Assembly: GCA_021234155.1 (NCBI GenBank)
Contig: JAJEKV010000110.1
Coordinates: 1,518,338-1,582,337 of the forward strand
Length of the DNA: 64,000 bases
Source of the DNA: Isoetes taiwanensis
Taxonomy: Eukaryota; Streptophyta; Lycopodiopsida; Isoetales; Isoetaceae
Reading direction: 5' to 3'
The position numbers and the translations under genes were made by a program. The notes under the pieces are model-generated. The model ran no database searches, was not told the origin of the DNA, and saw only the letters and a program-made list of their open reading frames with translations. Every line of letters starts with the position of its first letter. Positions within the stretch are counted from its first letter, which is position 1. Positions 1-13,100 of the stretch are shown here, in pieces.

Positions 1-1130
1 CACGGATCGAGGATGTGACCTGGTGCTGCCGCTTTCTTTACACTCCGCATCAAACCATCGATTACAGGAATGTTGCTGACCACGGCGGCGACCCGAATAC
101 GCCAAAACACCCGCCCAAGCTCATCCCATAGCCGGTCACCGGTCTGCTTCTTTGCTCTAGTGTGGAGGTCCGCGAATTACTTGGGAGGGCGTCCCATGAG
201 CATCTCCGTAGTCCTCTGCACGCTCATAATCTAGTCTCTCACCGAGGGACGGCGAGGGGTTGGCATAGTGGGGGTTACGGCTTGCCAAACCAGGTCCAAA
301 TAAAGTGGGAGGTGATCCGAGTCGACCTCCTCATCCCCGATGCCTCAGGCCCACCCGGAACGACCGATGAGATGCATATCTTGGCGCAACTACTGAGCAC
401 ATAATCCACCACACTAGACCCTCCCCCTCGATTGTCTTGTCCGCGCATGTGCACTTGCGAGAATCGGGCCACCTTGGAAAGGCCATTGCAAATTATCAAG
501 TCAAAAATGCCACATAGCGGAGCAACCGTCACAAAAGCGAGTGACCTGGACTGTCATCCGACCCTCCCCGGCCGGGCGTGCGGGGACGAGACATCGGCGA
601 AGGGGTCAAGTCCATGGGCTGCTCTACTCCCGTCCGCATTGAAATCTCCAAGAAGGACGACCCTACCCAACCTGGCGGTGCCGGCCAGCATGTCATCATA
701 TAGATCGACATAAGGGTCCATCCTATCCCCGCATTGGGGTGGCTGCGATAGAAGGTCTTTGTCTGCGGAAATAAATAACAGAGAAAAAGAGGGTTGCCAC
801 GGTATTATGCACAACGAACCCACAAGTACCGGTTGTCTGCGCCTCATTTTCTAGAGGGTAACCGAATGTGTCAAGGTTGTCCCAGAGGTAGCAAGCCACT
901 CCACCATGACCCCTCCTGTCTGAGGCATTGAAGACCGAGAAATGTTGGTAACCCGGCAGTCCGGTGCTTTGTGCCCGGCATGCTCCCATGTCTCCATGAG
1001 AAAGATGAGATCCATATCGGCCGCCACGCGGAGTTGACCGTTCCCCATACCAAAGGGAAGCCCTCGACAATTCCATGAGACCACCCGGAGACACAATTCC
1101 TATTTGTCGGCGGGGATGGTATCTGCCTTG
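1..1130 (-). pseudogene. LINE ORF2 relic: APE-type endonuclease domain (copy A)
   Basis: On the minus strand this reads as the apurinic-like endonuclease that nicks target DNA for LINE retrotransposition. Three family motifs appear in the right order: VSWNCRG (about 1090-1060), LLGDFNADG (about 660-630) and SDHLPL (about 325-300). The segments lie in different frames, so at least three frameshifts separate them and no continuous protein exists. A stretch with SSVVDYVL (about 420-395) precedes the SDH motif, as is usual. The domain continues off the left edge, where RT should follow. It is collinear with 50.0-51.1 kb. The LINE endonuclease call is firm; the exact clade is not determined. Confidence 0.85.
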
Positions 1131-1339
1131 ACTGAGTCCTGGGGGAGGGGCGGGAGGCGGAAATGAGAGTGAAAGGAGAGTAGATGGAGGCGGGCGGCAT
1201 GTGGGCCCGAGAGTGGGGGGCGTGAGGGGGCGGGGAGTAGGGCGAGGGAGAAAGGGGGAGGCGTGGTAGGAGAAGAAGCAGAGGCAGCGTCTGCGGTAGG
1301 TTGGGGCTCGCGGTCTGCAGCGATGTTGGCTGTCGGAAA

Positions 1340-2150
1340 ATGTGCATCCTACCTCGAACCAATCTGCGGCAGCACCCCGGTGGCGAATGCCTCCCCGACC
1401 ACGACAAGCTCATGCAGCGTGCCTCTGTTGCATGGAGTGTGAGGTCGGTCCGTCTGAGGGATGTCCCCGACATCTAGCCTGGCGCCAATATGGCATCAAG
1501 CACATTGCATCGCCGCTGAGTGAATATGACAATGCGGTCCGCGACCGGGCCGAGCCCCATGGCCAGACCTTTCGAGAAATATGGTGGCCCGGAATGTCAT
1601 CCCATCGAGAATGTGTGTTCGATGTTGTGGGCGAGACTCTCCCGGTTACCGCATGCCTCGAACTACGGTTGCTGGCCCCTCCTGCGCCCCGGCTCTGCTC
1701 CTGCTTGGTCAAAGATGGGCGGGCGGGTCCTCTTTGGGGAGTGGTGGTGGTGGCTGGGATGGCGTGGAGTGGCTGGAGGTGGCTGGATGGCGGGAGTGGC
1801 TGGAGGGGCGGTCGGGCCGGGCGCGGGAGGCTGTGGGCGGGTAGCTGGCCCCGGCCGCACGCCCCCGCCTGCAGAAGCCGGGAGCACGCCTGTAGGCCCC
1901 GTAGAGCCACATGGCCCTCCCCGCCATCACCGGCCTGCAGCCTGACTATGAACCCCTGTAGGGAGACCCCTGCTCGCTCGCGGATGGTTGCCCGCAACCC
2001 CCGAGCTCCGTGCTCGAAGTAGCGCAGCGAGGCGCGTGCTCGAGCCCAAAGACATTCGCCGAGGCGCGAGCTTCTTCCTTGGGATCTTACTAAGATCCCG
2101 GCGTATGCAGGCATGCCTGCAAGAGGCGACTGCGCTCCGATGCCATGGTG
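1340..2150 (-). pseudogene. LINE ORF1-like N-terminal region (copy A)
   Basis: A long minus-strand frame lies just upstream of the endonuclease. The amino half holds a helical-looking stretch (ARASLRYFEHG, then FIVRLQAGDG), followed by a Pro/Ser/Thr-rich linker and a second conserved patch near 1600-1400. The corresponding stretch at 51.35-52.2 kb aligns with it in the same frame, which argues for real coding ancestry rather than a chance frame. Its position before the endonuclease suggests the nucleic-acid-binding ORF1 or the N-terminus of a single fused ORF. I see no zinc knuckle. A gypsy LTR abuts it at about 2150. The function is inferred from position only. Confidence 0.5.
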
Positions 2151-2151
2151 G

Positions 2152-2735
2152 TGGGCGGTCACATTGCCTCACAGTGCAATGGACTATTCATCCTCGTCGG
2201 AACCGTCAAGCTCAAAGATCCTCCGGTCAACCCGCAGATTGGGACATCAAGCCTCCACGAGGAAGACTAGCGGGGCCACGCAGCCCAAAGCCTTTGGCCG
2301 GTCAACAAAGAGCCGCTCAGACAAGTGGCGGCCGTCCCGCCAGCGTCGGCGTCAGCGTGATTCTAGGCACTTCAAGAGGCAACGCCAACATTCCTGCAAA
2401 TCAGGCCTCCTTCCGAGAATTAGGCACGAGGATCGGTCAGTGTCTATATTGGGCCCAAGGCCATTGTACTATATATATGAGTAGAGTTAGCTCATAAGTT
2501 TGGAGATGAGTTTTGAGTCTTGTCTCCTTTGGTTTTTCTCTATTCGAGAGCTCATGTATTTTCATCATTGATATCAAGGAAGCTTATCATCTTTCTTTCA
2601 TTTGTTACGTTCTCTTCTTTTTCTTCTCTTTTCGGCAAATCCCGCGTGACATAGTCCCCCTGGACTCTCTGTTGATCCACGGGTCCTCCGCGGAGGGCTG
2701 TCTTCCGGGAGTTCCCCGAACCCGGACCCAAAACA
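2152..2735 (+). repeat. Gypsy LTR (5' LTR of copy A)
   Basis: This segment is homologous to 52201-52776 and 63154-63737. Shared blocks include 'ggactattcat', 'gcactt caagaggcaacgcc' and the stretch ending in a TATA-like tract at about 2465-2480. Downstream of TATA is a conserved R/U5 part (tagctcataagtttggagat and on). The left boundary is eroded compared with the TGTTAG start of the 63154 copy. The right boundary, near 'acccaaaaca' at about 2735, is where homology to the 63.7 kb copy stops. Confidence 0.75.
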
Positions 2736-4620
2736 TGCGCCCGCTGCGGGTCTGATTTTCTCCTACTTTCTTACATGCGCCATGCCCTGGCGCAAATTTC
2801 ACGCCCGGAAGAACTCCTTTCTTTCGACGGCATCTGCGAGGCGCCATCGCGTCGAAACTGTTTCATGACATGTATGGATCTCGCTTATGACATAGAGGGG
2901 GCCATCTTCGGTCTAGGGCTTCGGTCGGCGCCACCCACCCCTGCGTGTCGATCTGGTCGTCCCCGCCCCAAAGCGTGCAAACATTGCTCACAACCTCGGG
3001 CCCCTCATCATTATCGGGGAGCCTTATCCGCTCAACCTTCTCCTACCAGTACTTTCATACCCACGAACATGCCTACATCCATCATTCTTGAGCCATCGCC
3101 ACTTCCTTCATAACCATCATCTCCCTCGGTGGGCACGGCTATCCACATGTCTCCCTGCTTTTGCCGGAATATCCTTTCCCTCGTTTCCCCATTTGCTCTT
3201 CTGTTTACAACCTTACGGATCTCAAAAACCAATGCTCCAGGCTTAGTTTCTCAACCCATGTCACCCTTCATCGAGTCCGCAGTAACAATGCCAAATCCAC
3301 CTCAACCTCAATATCCTCACTATCCCGTTCTCGCCCGACCCGCACTTTCACATCTACCTTTCCGGACCTGCGGCCCGACATCCCACCTTTGGCAACCACG
3401 AAAGGCAAACCGTTAGACCAAAGTGCTCAGGCCCACATGGAAGAATTTGAGGCTCTAGTCATCCTAAATGGGCCGCAGCGCACCTCAACTGAAATTTCAC
3501 ATCTTTTTCCACCACATGCGTGGCTCTCCCTCATCAATGGCTCATGTCCAACAAAAGCCATTGGAAACAAGACTGGTCCTAAATGCGCACCGCTACGTCT
3601 CATTCACGGGACCACGGATGATGATCAACTTCATCTCAAAGCAACTCAATGAACTTCAACAAGAGCCCGCGAGTCTGCAGGGATTTTGCGGATCGACTTC
3701 ACATTACCTTTCCGAAGCTCAAGGAGTACCCTACACGTAGTTACATTTTGCCGGGTTTCTCCAAGGACTTCCCTCCGCTATTCGACTCATGATTGAATAC
3801 CGCGTCCAAAACTTTGGGCGGGCTATCGACCTTTGTCAATCACTTTCGACAATGTTTCCTCCCAGGCGTGGGCTCTTCAAGAGCTCCGTTCATTCCACCG
3901 TCATGGTTCCCAAAAACGGTACATTCAGCCTCAACACGCTAATCCACGTAGCCAGCCAAATCTGGTGCCATATTTGCAAATATCAAGGCCATTTGGCCAA
4001 TGAGTGCAACTCCACCAATGGCCGCCTCATTGCAAGCGATGCAACATGTGCAATCATGCCCGCGAAGAGTGCACTTTCGCCTCATCCCACACCGTTCATA
4101 ACAAAATGGTTTATCAAGTACAAACCACACCTCAGTCCCCAAACGCATGTCGGCTGACCACCTCTTCGGGTGCAGCCCGCGAACTCTATCAACAACGGGA
4201 CCAACCACGGGGATCCACCCAACGTCCTCCTTTTGATCCTTCTAAAGCTCGGTGCTATCCTTTGTCCAGAATGGGGTCATACCACCACGGCGTGCCCTCA
4301 ACTTCCACAAGTTCAGGTCGACTTCACGGCACAAATCGGACCATCGGTCCGCCTCAATTTCGGCTTACCAACTCGGCTTTGCTAATGGCAAACAAGGCCC
4401 GCTGACCCGGTTCTCAAGAAGCTCCCCCCAAGAGCGGCAATCCACGCTTATCAACCAGCTCCAAACCAAATCAACCTCACTGGATCAACAAGCCCAAGAG
4501 GAAATTTTTCGTGCACTTAATCCTCCAGCGGTAGTCAAATTGGGTTGGTCTAGTTTCACGCCAGACCAAGGCATCCGCCCTTGACTATTATTCGGAAGGA
4601 CCGCGCAACCTGCGCTGCGG
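2736..4620 (+). pseudogene. Gypsy gag relic with zinc knuckles (copy A)
   Basis: This is the retrotransposon capsid/nucleocapsid gene in fragments. A first CCHC zinc knuckle (C-X2-C-X4-H-X4-C) is intact at 3966-4007 and a second, with the same spacing, at 4031-4072, but they are in different frames. A third knuckle-like stretch at about 4245-4290 has lost cysteines; in the other copy it is also damaged, in a different way. The capsid part upstream is spread over all three frames. Gag would package the element RNA in a cytoplasmic particle. The break pattern differs from the copy at 52.8-54.6 kb. Confidence 0.7.
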
Positions 4621-4989
4621 TTGACACCCCTTCCTCATGAGGGCGAAAAAAAGGTTCACTTTGCACTGACTTAGAAAAGCTCATGCCAAATGTCATGCCC
4701 AAAGTTAGCCAAAGCATTTTGAATCTCATGCAAGCGGCGGAAGGCGCACATTGGCAAATGTTCATGCCACCACCACTTTCGAGCTCAACAAAGACACGAT
4801 CCACCTTCAACATCTCAACCTCCACGCTCTCGGACATATCCCAATATTGCAGCGGGTTGACTTACTCAAAGAAGTTGTTTGCTTCCACCGCCCGCCCTCG
4901 CACCTTTAATGGAACCAGCCAGATCCTTTTTCTCATGTACCTCTCGAACTCCAAGAGGAGCTTGCCAAGATCAAAATTCCTTTAAGCTT

Positions 4990-5345
4990 GGCAACCATTT
5001 TAAAACTCTCATCCCGCTCTCAGGGACCGGTTACCACTCCCATCGCTTTTTTGGTTGGGGCCGTAGCTACCTCTACACCCACGGGTCCATGCAGCGGTGG
5101 GAAATCAGCAAAGTCAACCATGTTCAAATCGATGGAGGTAGTCGCGATCCAATCTCATCACGGACAAACTCCAAACAAATGGGCATCACACAACTCTTTA
5201 GGTGCCCCATATGACATCAAATTGGCTAATGGCCATATCCGCGAGACCTCAAAGGCCACACCTATTCTACACATCAACATTGGTGATCTCCGCTTTCCCA
5301 TGGAATTTGGAGTTTGGAAAAGTCGGGTGAAGATCCAGTGACTAT
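4990..5345 (+). pseudogene. Gypsy aspartic protease relic (copy A)
   Basis: A short IDGGS motif at 5128-5142 fits the D-[ST]-G-[AS] active-site pattern of retroelement proteases. It is followed about 30 residues later by IKLANGHI, the usual LANG strand. The spacing and the position between gag and RT support the call. The parallel copy at 55.1-55.35 kb has the same motif. Frameshifts separate the two parts, and the enzyme would not be functional here. Confidence 0.6.
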
Positions 5346-6109
5346 GAAATGCTGAATGGGGAAGACCCTTTCTCCGCCGGGCAAAGAGTATCCATTACCG
5401 GGCCGGAGGCGCGAAGTCATCCGCAGATGGTCATCTCAAAATGCCACAATGGACTTGCAAAAAAATGGATCATTTCGCGTTGACAATCACGGAACCCTCT
5501 CTCTCGATTAATCGATTCTCAAGACGCTTCGAGAATATTTGTATCAAGTTCCAGGCTACCCCTGGCACCGGCCATCCCATCCTCCGAATATCTTTGCATC
5601 CTTGGGAGAAATGACTCTTGATCCGGGACGAGCAGTCGGGCGCCTTGCTTGACCCCTACCGGCTCCTTGCCAGTCGAATCCAACGTTGATCGCACCCGGA
5701 TACGGACCTCCAGCAGAACACCCGCCGATGTAACACACATGAAGCAACCCACGCTAGATGACACCGAGCAGCCTCTCTTTTTTACACCGCCAAAGTGCCA
5801 CTGTCCGGTTATGCTCCAACCTCCCCGCACACATTGTCCAGATATTGAAGTCATACCCCATATTCAGACTCGAAGTGAAATTGTGGATGTTGGCAACAAT
5901 CAACCGGTCAGATTGCTGAAAACTTTCCGCCTCTTTATCGTAATCGGGGGCCGCCATTTGTTCAAAAATTCAAACACATCTTAGCTGGAGTTACAAAGAT
6001 TCAAGGGGAATCAACAAAAGCTTGGGGAACTCACCATTCCTACCAAATCTGATGCACGACGCTTAGTTAACCACGTCTGAGCTCAACCCTAATTACCGCG
6101 GATCGCGTC

Positions 6110-6625
6110 CACATGAAATTGACAAACTCGCCTATGCTGCGAGGTTTGATCTATGAGGTCCAAACGATACGAATGGGGTAGGCTTATCGTCATTGCCCTT
6201 AAGCACAATGGTAAGATCGGCGTGCGGTAGCCAGACTATGGAAACTCAATCGGGCCACGGGCGTGATCATTTTCCACTTCCTTCCACGAGACCAAGTTAC
6301 GGAAGAAGTGGGTGGACATGAATGTACTCCTTTATGGATGAGGTTTCTCTGGCTACAATCGAGGATCTCCATCAAGAATCTGATCAACTCAAGACCACTT
6401 TCACCACCGGGTAGAATCTACTTTGCCTACAAAGGTGGTTCCTTTTGGATTATCAACTCTCCTTCAACATTTCAACGATCATGCTCTCCCGCCATGACGT
6501 TAGCTGGAAAAATCCTCTTTGCAATTTTTCAAGATGACTTCTCCATACCTGGTCACCATTTGATAAATTTGGAACCTCTGCCTTTTCTAAATGTGATGAG
6601 TCCTGTGATTAGTCCTAACTCATGA
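6110..6625 (+). pseudogene. Gypsy reverse transcriptase, truncated (copy A)
   Basis: Fragments of the RT palm are visible: the region around the first catalytic aspartate (6325-6365, 'FMD' followed by 'GYN'-like codons) and the second motif FQDDFS near 6525-6545. In most plant gypsy elements the second motif is xMDD or YxDD. Homology with 56.16-56.66 kb stops near 6625, in the sequence 'attagtcctaact'. RNase H, integrase and the 3' LTR of this copy are missing, so it was truncated by deletion or replacement. Confidence 0.75.
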
Positions 6626-6960
6626 TGGGCTTTCAAGCAGTTTGATTGATTACCACTCTAAAAATGGCTTAGTTGTTTCACTAAGGTTCGTCGATCACAA
6701 TACGGAGTTCTGGGGTTTTCTACCTACATGTAACTTCCTAGAACTTCAAGTGTGAGAACGCCACCCAATTTCAAGCCATAATATTGCTTAATCTTCTTCA
6801 TTCCCAAAGAGATGTTGGGCTTTGCCAGATACTCTCCTCTATTTTCATTCCATCATCCCATGAACTTGGCTCTAGAGCATATAATGTGATCGGGTGAACT
6901 TCATATATTGCATTTGGCTTCTTAAATCATCATCATTCCATCATGACCCCTTAAAAGCTA
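6626..6960. other. Anonymous spacer between truncated gypsy and truncated LINE
   Basis: No coding similarity is visible on either strand. The sequence is AT-richer than its neighbours. It may be the original target DNA of the LINE at 6960-8403. I could not find a convincing target-site duplication. Confidence 0.4.
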
Positions 6961-8215
6961 TTGTCCTATTATAAAGAAGCGACCTCTCGCGGGAGCCAGG
7001 TTGCTATATGCGGATGATGTAGCTTTGCTAGCCCACCTACGGCCAGCCAGTATGCAAAGAAGATTTGGATGCCCCCGTGGGTTCCCCAGGGGCTTGGGAA
7101 TGGCGGTGAACTTGCACAAAAACTAAGCTTCTCGCGATCCTGTCCTCGCAACACCCTATCCCGGAGTTATATTACAGGGGGTGTGAAGTGGAGATGGTGC
7201 TGACTTCAATATCGGGAATTGATTTCACTACTAACATGCCGTGGGATGAGTGTGTGGAGTGAGAGAGCGGTGCCGGGAAGGCTTTAGATATGCGCTTGCA
7301 AAAACGCTGTTCTTGGGATAGAATCTCAGGATCGGGCGAGGAGAGTACACCTGTTTAGGACTTTGGTCGGCCGGTACCGCTTATATGGGGTGGAGGTTTG
7401 GGGCCCGCCAGATTACAAAAACACGGGATAGGTTGGAAAGGGTGCAAAGTTTCTTGACATATAGCTTGGGAGTGAAGGACACCAAGAATTCTCCACGTGA
7501 TTTTGTTGTATGAGACGGGTTCCTCGCCTTTACAAAGATACCTTTATGCGGGCATCTTACTTGCTTCCATAAGGTGGATGGGATGGATGAGCATCGCTTT
7601 TGCCCCCTACGTGCCGTACAGCACTCAGGGCCCCCAAATGTCAAGAGGGTATGGCAATTTGTTAATCGTATGGGATGGTTTAGGAGGTGGTCTATGGATT
7701 ACCAACCGCATGGTGGCACCGCAGATTCTGGCGCTAGTAATGGGCAATTGATGCGGGCAGTTGCCACCTCTGATGCCTCTACTCTTGCAAAGCCCAAGAC
7801 AGCACTATCACGCTGTGATAATCCCGCCTTGAGCATGGACCCCATCTGGATACTTCTTCTGAAAGCACACATCTCCGTGAAGAAACGAGAGCTATTTCGC
7901 CGCTATAAGGACGGTTCCATTACCTCGTAATTGGAAATGTGTCGCTGGGGAGTAGAATGGCGTGGCACGGATCCCCTGTGGAGGAGAGGATATGTCGCTG
8001 TTGGGAGATGCACGCGATAGAGGATGAGCACCATGCCCTCCAAATGGCAGTTCCAAGATATGCCCACATGTCCGAGCAAGCAGCACACCGATCTTTGGGA
8101 TGCTCGACACACCGGCTACATCGTTATCGCATCACCTATGGTAGCGCCGATCGAGCTACATCCCGCAGATTTCGCCGTCGACTTGCTCTTCGTGGCATGG
8201 TATTTTGAGAGCCTA
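6960..8215 (+). pseudogene. 5'-truncated LINE ORF2: end of RT and C-terminal domain
   Basis: The plus strand reads YADDVALLA at about 7007-7033, the RT catalytic box of non-LTR elements. Next comes a C-terminal stretch with LYGVEVWGP (about 7382-7408) and a second-thumb-like region (about 7430-7700). A Cys/His-rich segment near 7990-8085 (CRCWEM, then AIEDEHHAL) is typical of the C-terminal zinc-binding motif of plant LINEs. Several frameshifts and stops interrupt it. Nothing upstream of YADD is present, the usual outcome of incomplete target-primed reverse transcription. The 3' UTR and tail follow directly. Confidence 0.8.
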
Positions 8216-8403
8216 ATGTTAGGGTTTTTCTCCCAAGTGGGGGTTTTTTCATCCCGTAGGGGTTCTACTGCATAGCCATATTGTTTGTTTTGCGTTGGGG
8301 TTTTTGGCTTTTTGCTCGTTTCTTCGTGATGTACCGCTCCTCATAGGCCTTCCTGCCTCCGCGGACGCTAAAATAAACTTCCTTCCTTCCTTCCTTCCTT
8401 CCT
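8216..8403 (+). repeat. LINE 3' UTR with (TTCC)n tail
   Basis: The segment runs from the end of the ORF2 relic into five to six units of TTCC at about 8379-8403. The block 'ctcataggcc...gctaaaataaac' just before the tail resembles the 3' ends found on the minus strand at 47.8 and 46.05 kb and on the plus strand at 10.1 kb. Confidence 0.7.
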
Positions 8404-10014
8404 CTCAAGTAAAACACTTTATAAACCCCGCACTTACTTCTCAGAAAGACAAACATAAACATCACAAATCCAGGTCTTATCTTCTTCATTTTATAGAAAC
8501 TTGCTGATCTTTTTTTCTTTTCTATGGCTACTTGCTGCTCATGGGTTCAACAGAATTAATGGGCTATTTCTAATCGTTATTAACTGCAAGCCCTGCATGC
8601 TTTCTCCCCAAGATCTTGCACCTATTGGGGAAGAATATGATCTGAATGATCATCTAAATGTGTTCTACCGCCTGTAAGGTATGATAGACTATCCAAATTT
8701 TGATTCTCGCAAATAATTTTGTATGGCGGAGTTTTTGCATCGTGGAATTGTCTCAAATTCCGCGGAAGTCTCATGGGCGATCATAATGAATGTTTCAATG
8801 CTTCTCGATCGTTAAGCTGTGAGTTTGTTTCATTAATGTAATCCATTGCCCCCATAGATGGGGACACTCTCCTCGCCAATAGCAAAAGTCAAGGCTACAA
8901 GAACCACCACATTATTGTGCAACCTACCCATATCGTAAGAAGAGATAATACTTGCAGTCAATCACGCGGAAATCTCAGTCCAAATCGTTGTTGTCCAAGG
9001 TTTATGTATTTGTCTGAATTAAAAACATAGTGCATTTAACAAAAGTGCTCCCTGATGCAAGAGCTAAAATCGAGCTTGTTTTGAAAGCTGCCTATATGCG
9101 CCGCTTGCATAAGCCGTTGCCTAACTCCCCCAATGATGTTTCTTTATCCTCTATCTCCGGCCACCCAAGCTTAAACACAACCCAAAAAAGGTGCCCAATA
9201 CCCTATAAAATACCCCTTGTAAAATGCTCTATAAAATCCCCTTTTCCGGGCCGGTCAAGAACGGGGATAAAAATGTATTTTTAACCGGCATTTTGGCCAC
9301 AATCCCCCTTTTTCCTCATTTGTATGATAATACCCCCGCTATGTGGAAAGTGTCTAATCCCCAAAATAATAACACCCTAAGTAATCTTTTATTTCAAATC
9401 ATAACCCTATTATCATTTGCAAAATAATAACCCGCTTCAAATAATACCCCATTCCAAATAACCCCCTATTTTAAATAATACCTCATTCCAAATAATTCTC
9501 TCTCAGTTTTAAATAGTATCCCATTCCAAATCATTCCTGCTTCAAATTGCCCCATTCCAAATAACATACCCGCTTCTTCAAATAATACCCTCATATCATT
9601 CGTAGGATAATAATTTATGACCATAAGAAAATACCCTCGCTATCATTTGTGTTAATATATTTCAAAAATAAGTTGATAAGTAAATAACTCTGAGCAGAGT
9701 TAATCAAGAATAAATAGACAAAGTGTATTAAACCGACTGATTTCAAGAAACAACTGACATACAAAATTCGCTTTGGACTGTAAGTTTCCCCGCGCTTTAA
9801 CTCCGAGAATTTTTGCTCAATAAGTACTCTACCACTAAGTCAAGCCTTGCTTTGTTCTTCTCCTCGCCAATGAACTTGTCCACGCTTTGAGATTTTCGTG
9901 AGGAACATACATACAACGCTACATACAGCCTTTTAACGGATTTTGTAATTACTACGGGGTGGGTATGACCTGTATATATTGGGATGTTTCATTTTATATG
10001 ATTAGCACGCTTTT
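8404..10014. other. AT-rich spacer with a degenerate C-tract array
   Basis: No gene is seen. From about 9185 to 9620 the sequence repeats variants of a short unit built from 'aaataatacccc' and 'attccaaata', giving a degenerate array without a strict period. A similar texture occurs at 13.3-13.6 kb. Confidence 0.5.
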
Positions 10015-10126
10015 GTGAGGAACACAAAATACGGGGTTTTTAATCCAAAGAATCCGCTTGGCCAAGTTTTTTGTATTGGGTCCCATAGACCGATTCTCCT
10101 CCTTTTTTCCTTCCTTCCTTCCTTCA
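10015..10126 (+). repeat. Isolated LINE 3'-end fragment with (TTCC)n tail
   Basis: About 110 bases match the 3' terminal part of the LINE family here: 'gtattgggtcccatagaccg', a T-rich run and then TTCC repeats at about 10107-10126. No coding part precedes it, so it is a very short 5'-truncated insertion. Confidence 0.6.
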
Positions 10127-13100
10127 TTGTAAAAAGTAACATATTAAAAAAGAATGCAAGCATGCTTAATGAAATTTTAGATTTTAAGACTAAATTAAAT
10201 ATTAATCACATTACCTTTAACTCCAAGGTGTTCACGAGGGATTACATGCTTCTCTTTGAGAAGACACAAGATTCTCTCCTCTTCCTCCTAAATGAATAAC
10301 AAAAAAGCAAGTCATTCCACTTGCAAAATACGAACCAACTCCGAGTTGTTACAAATGAGGGTGGCCCCCCTTATTCCTCACAAGGCGTGGATCCGCAGTA
10401 CAAGATTGGGTCATTATCATCGTGACGCTTTCCCTTCCAGTTCATTTATAAAATATTCGCAGACGTATTTGCATTTCTCGCAAGCTTCCCATAGCTTGCA
10501 TAATTTTGGGGCTTATAGTACACATGCTCTAACCCTTCTAACGCTACTCTTTTGCAACAGATCTCATGTCCCCAATCCGATGCACATAATCCCGGAATTT
10601 ATTTTGGCCCGTAACCATGAATAAAGTGGGTTCATCACGCATCCGCTCCACATACTTTTTAGTAATCCTTAGTATGTGGGTCAATGAATTGCAAGCTCTT
10701 AAATAGTTCATCATCAATTTTCTCCAGATATGAAACAATGTTCCCCGTATGTGAATTTCTCCTTCATGGCCAAGCTTCCTTTCTCGGGTCTCTGGCCCAT
10801 GTCTTGTTCAAAGATTTTCTATTCATTATTATATTTGGAACCGGGCGTTAACATCCAAGATAACCAAAATATTTTGCACCGATTTTTTCCTTGACAGAGA
10901 TCGCAAATATGTATTTAGACCAGATGTCACATCAAACTGCGGTAAAGACAACCTGGAGCAAAATTTGTTATTTTGAGCAGAGTTTTTGCAACTCGCGGTC
11001 AAGTAAGTCAACTGCTTCAACTTGCTCTACCCTATATCAGGCTCTTCCTACCTCTTGCAAACTAATTCTTTTTCAAATTTTTAATTCATGTCCCATGTAA
11101 TCTCACATTGATCTTTTTCTTAAACGGATTGTCCATTAACCTATATCCTTCCTACTTTTGCTTTTTTCCAAAATTCCTTCTGTGTTCTTCATCGTACACA
11201 TCTTCATCGAGTCACATATGCAATAATATCCTCGTGCTCCTCATCATCAGATATTCAGTTCAACTCGATGCTTCTTCAGCCATCACTCTCGCCTTGCTTG
11301 TTTCATGTAATTCAAAGCTTTTGCATTGCTACGCCATTTTCTTCTTTGCATCTTTTTTGTTAGCAAAAGTCCGGGGCCGTAAAATTTCTAATGTGACAAA
11401 GAGCTTTGATGTATAGACGAGGAACCTTATCGCTTCTCGTGGACCCTAATGACCTTCTCAAGCCTTTTGTTTATTTTATCAAAGCTCTCCGTAGACTTAC
11501 CTCTACCATTAATCTTCATGTGGTTCCTCATCTCGCCCATCATAGGCTATTTAATTCATCAAAACGCTTATCCTGGCTGATTTAACAATCCGGGCGTTGG
11601 CAAAAATAGTATCACGCAGTATAGTTGGTTGATTTAACAATCCTGCACGCCAAGAATCTTGATAAGAATTTTCTTCAAGGCAAGATCTAAGCTTCGTAAA
11701 AACATATATCGCCTTTTTGAATGATAAATTGCGGAACAGAGGCAAAGTTTATAGATTAAAAGATTCAAAAAAAAACTCTAATAGAGTTCTATAAAGGCTT
11801 ACCTTTCGACGCGACACCAGCCTCAAAAGAATCGCCTCGGATAGAGATTCTTGTAATACCTGCTCGCCGTAGACTATGGCCCGAAACATCTAGCAATTTG
11901 ATCGCTCCTAAACATATCATCCATGGCCAACGCTACAAGCTCGCTGTCGAGGAAATGGTAGAGGGCTTTTCCTCCAAAATTGGTCGTGAGAATATTTGTC
12001 ATATATAATGTCCCGTGTATATACGATGTATATAATGTTGATGCTTATAAAGGTGGGTGCCCAACCTATAGGAAAATGAAAATAAAACTAAACTATCAAA
12101 CTTGGAGCATCCTCATGGCCTATTATTTTATAATAGCCCATTGCTATTGGGTGTCACCATTACCTCAGCCTTTTACATCTTCAGGCCATTTCTGACACAC
12201 ATCCCTACATATGTATAAGTATATGAGGTAATCTATCTTACATCTAAAAGCCCATGTAGGCAAGTCTTACATTAAGAGTCCATTTTAAACACATACCTCT
12301 ACATATGCATGGCATTTGTCAAGCACGCCTATGCCATTTTGTTAGAAATTACTCAATAAAATCATTGCCCATTGCCTTGTGATATTCTTCTTCACAATTG
12401 GTCCCTTCACAATGGGTTCTTCATACGCTATCTCCTTTTTGTTATTGTTTATATAACAACATTCTTTCCCATCTGAAAATTTTACTAACTTATAACTATT
12501 GTTGTTCTTCAAAATTTAGCTAGCAATGCATCACTTAAGGCAGTGTAGAATCAAATAAACACATTGGTTCTACTAACAACTCGCTTTACATCAATGTCTT
12601 CCAAAATTAAATGCACCCAAACATAGATCATGACAAGTTATTTGATATGAGGGGTCAATGTTATGGCTTTGATTTGACCAAAAGTTACGCTTTGGACCAA
12701 AATTTGCTGCAAAGTTTGATGCTCCTCTAATCAAACGGGTTTGCATAAAATGCTTAGTTATCATGTGACATGCCACATTATCCAAAAGAAACGCCATGTC
12801 CCGGATGGAGTGCATAAGATGCTTAGTCATCGTGGTGACATGCCATGTCATCATGGAGAAATATGCTTTTTTTTAAGGTGAGAGCCAAGATCAAGCGCCA
12901 AGATACCATACAAGAGTGCTTTTTACTACAACTTTCCTTGAGGTCGGTAGAAAGGTAATCCTAGTGAGTATGCACCGCTGCATACATGAGCATTAGCTGG
13001 TTGTGTTGTAGAGACAACTTAAAGGAATTATTTTGGGTTCCATCAGAGGAACAAATGGGTTCTTTCTTTGATGAGAGACCTTTTTGAAGGTGTGTACTTT

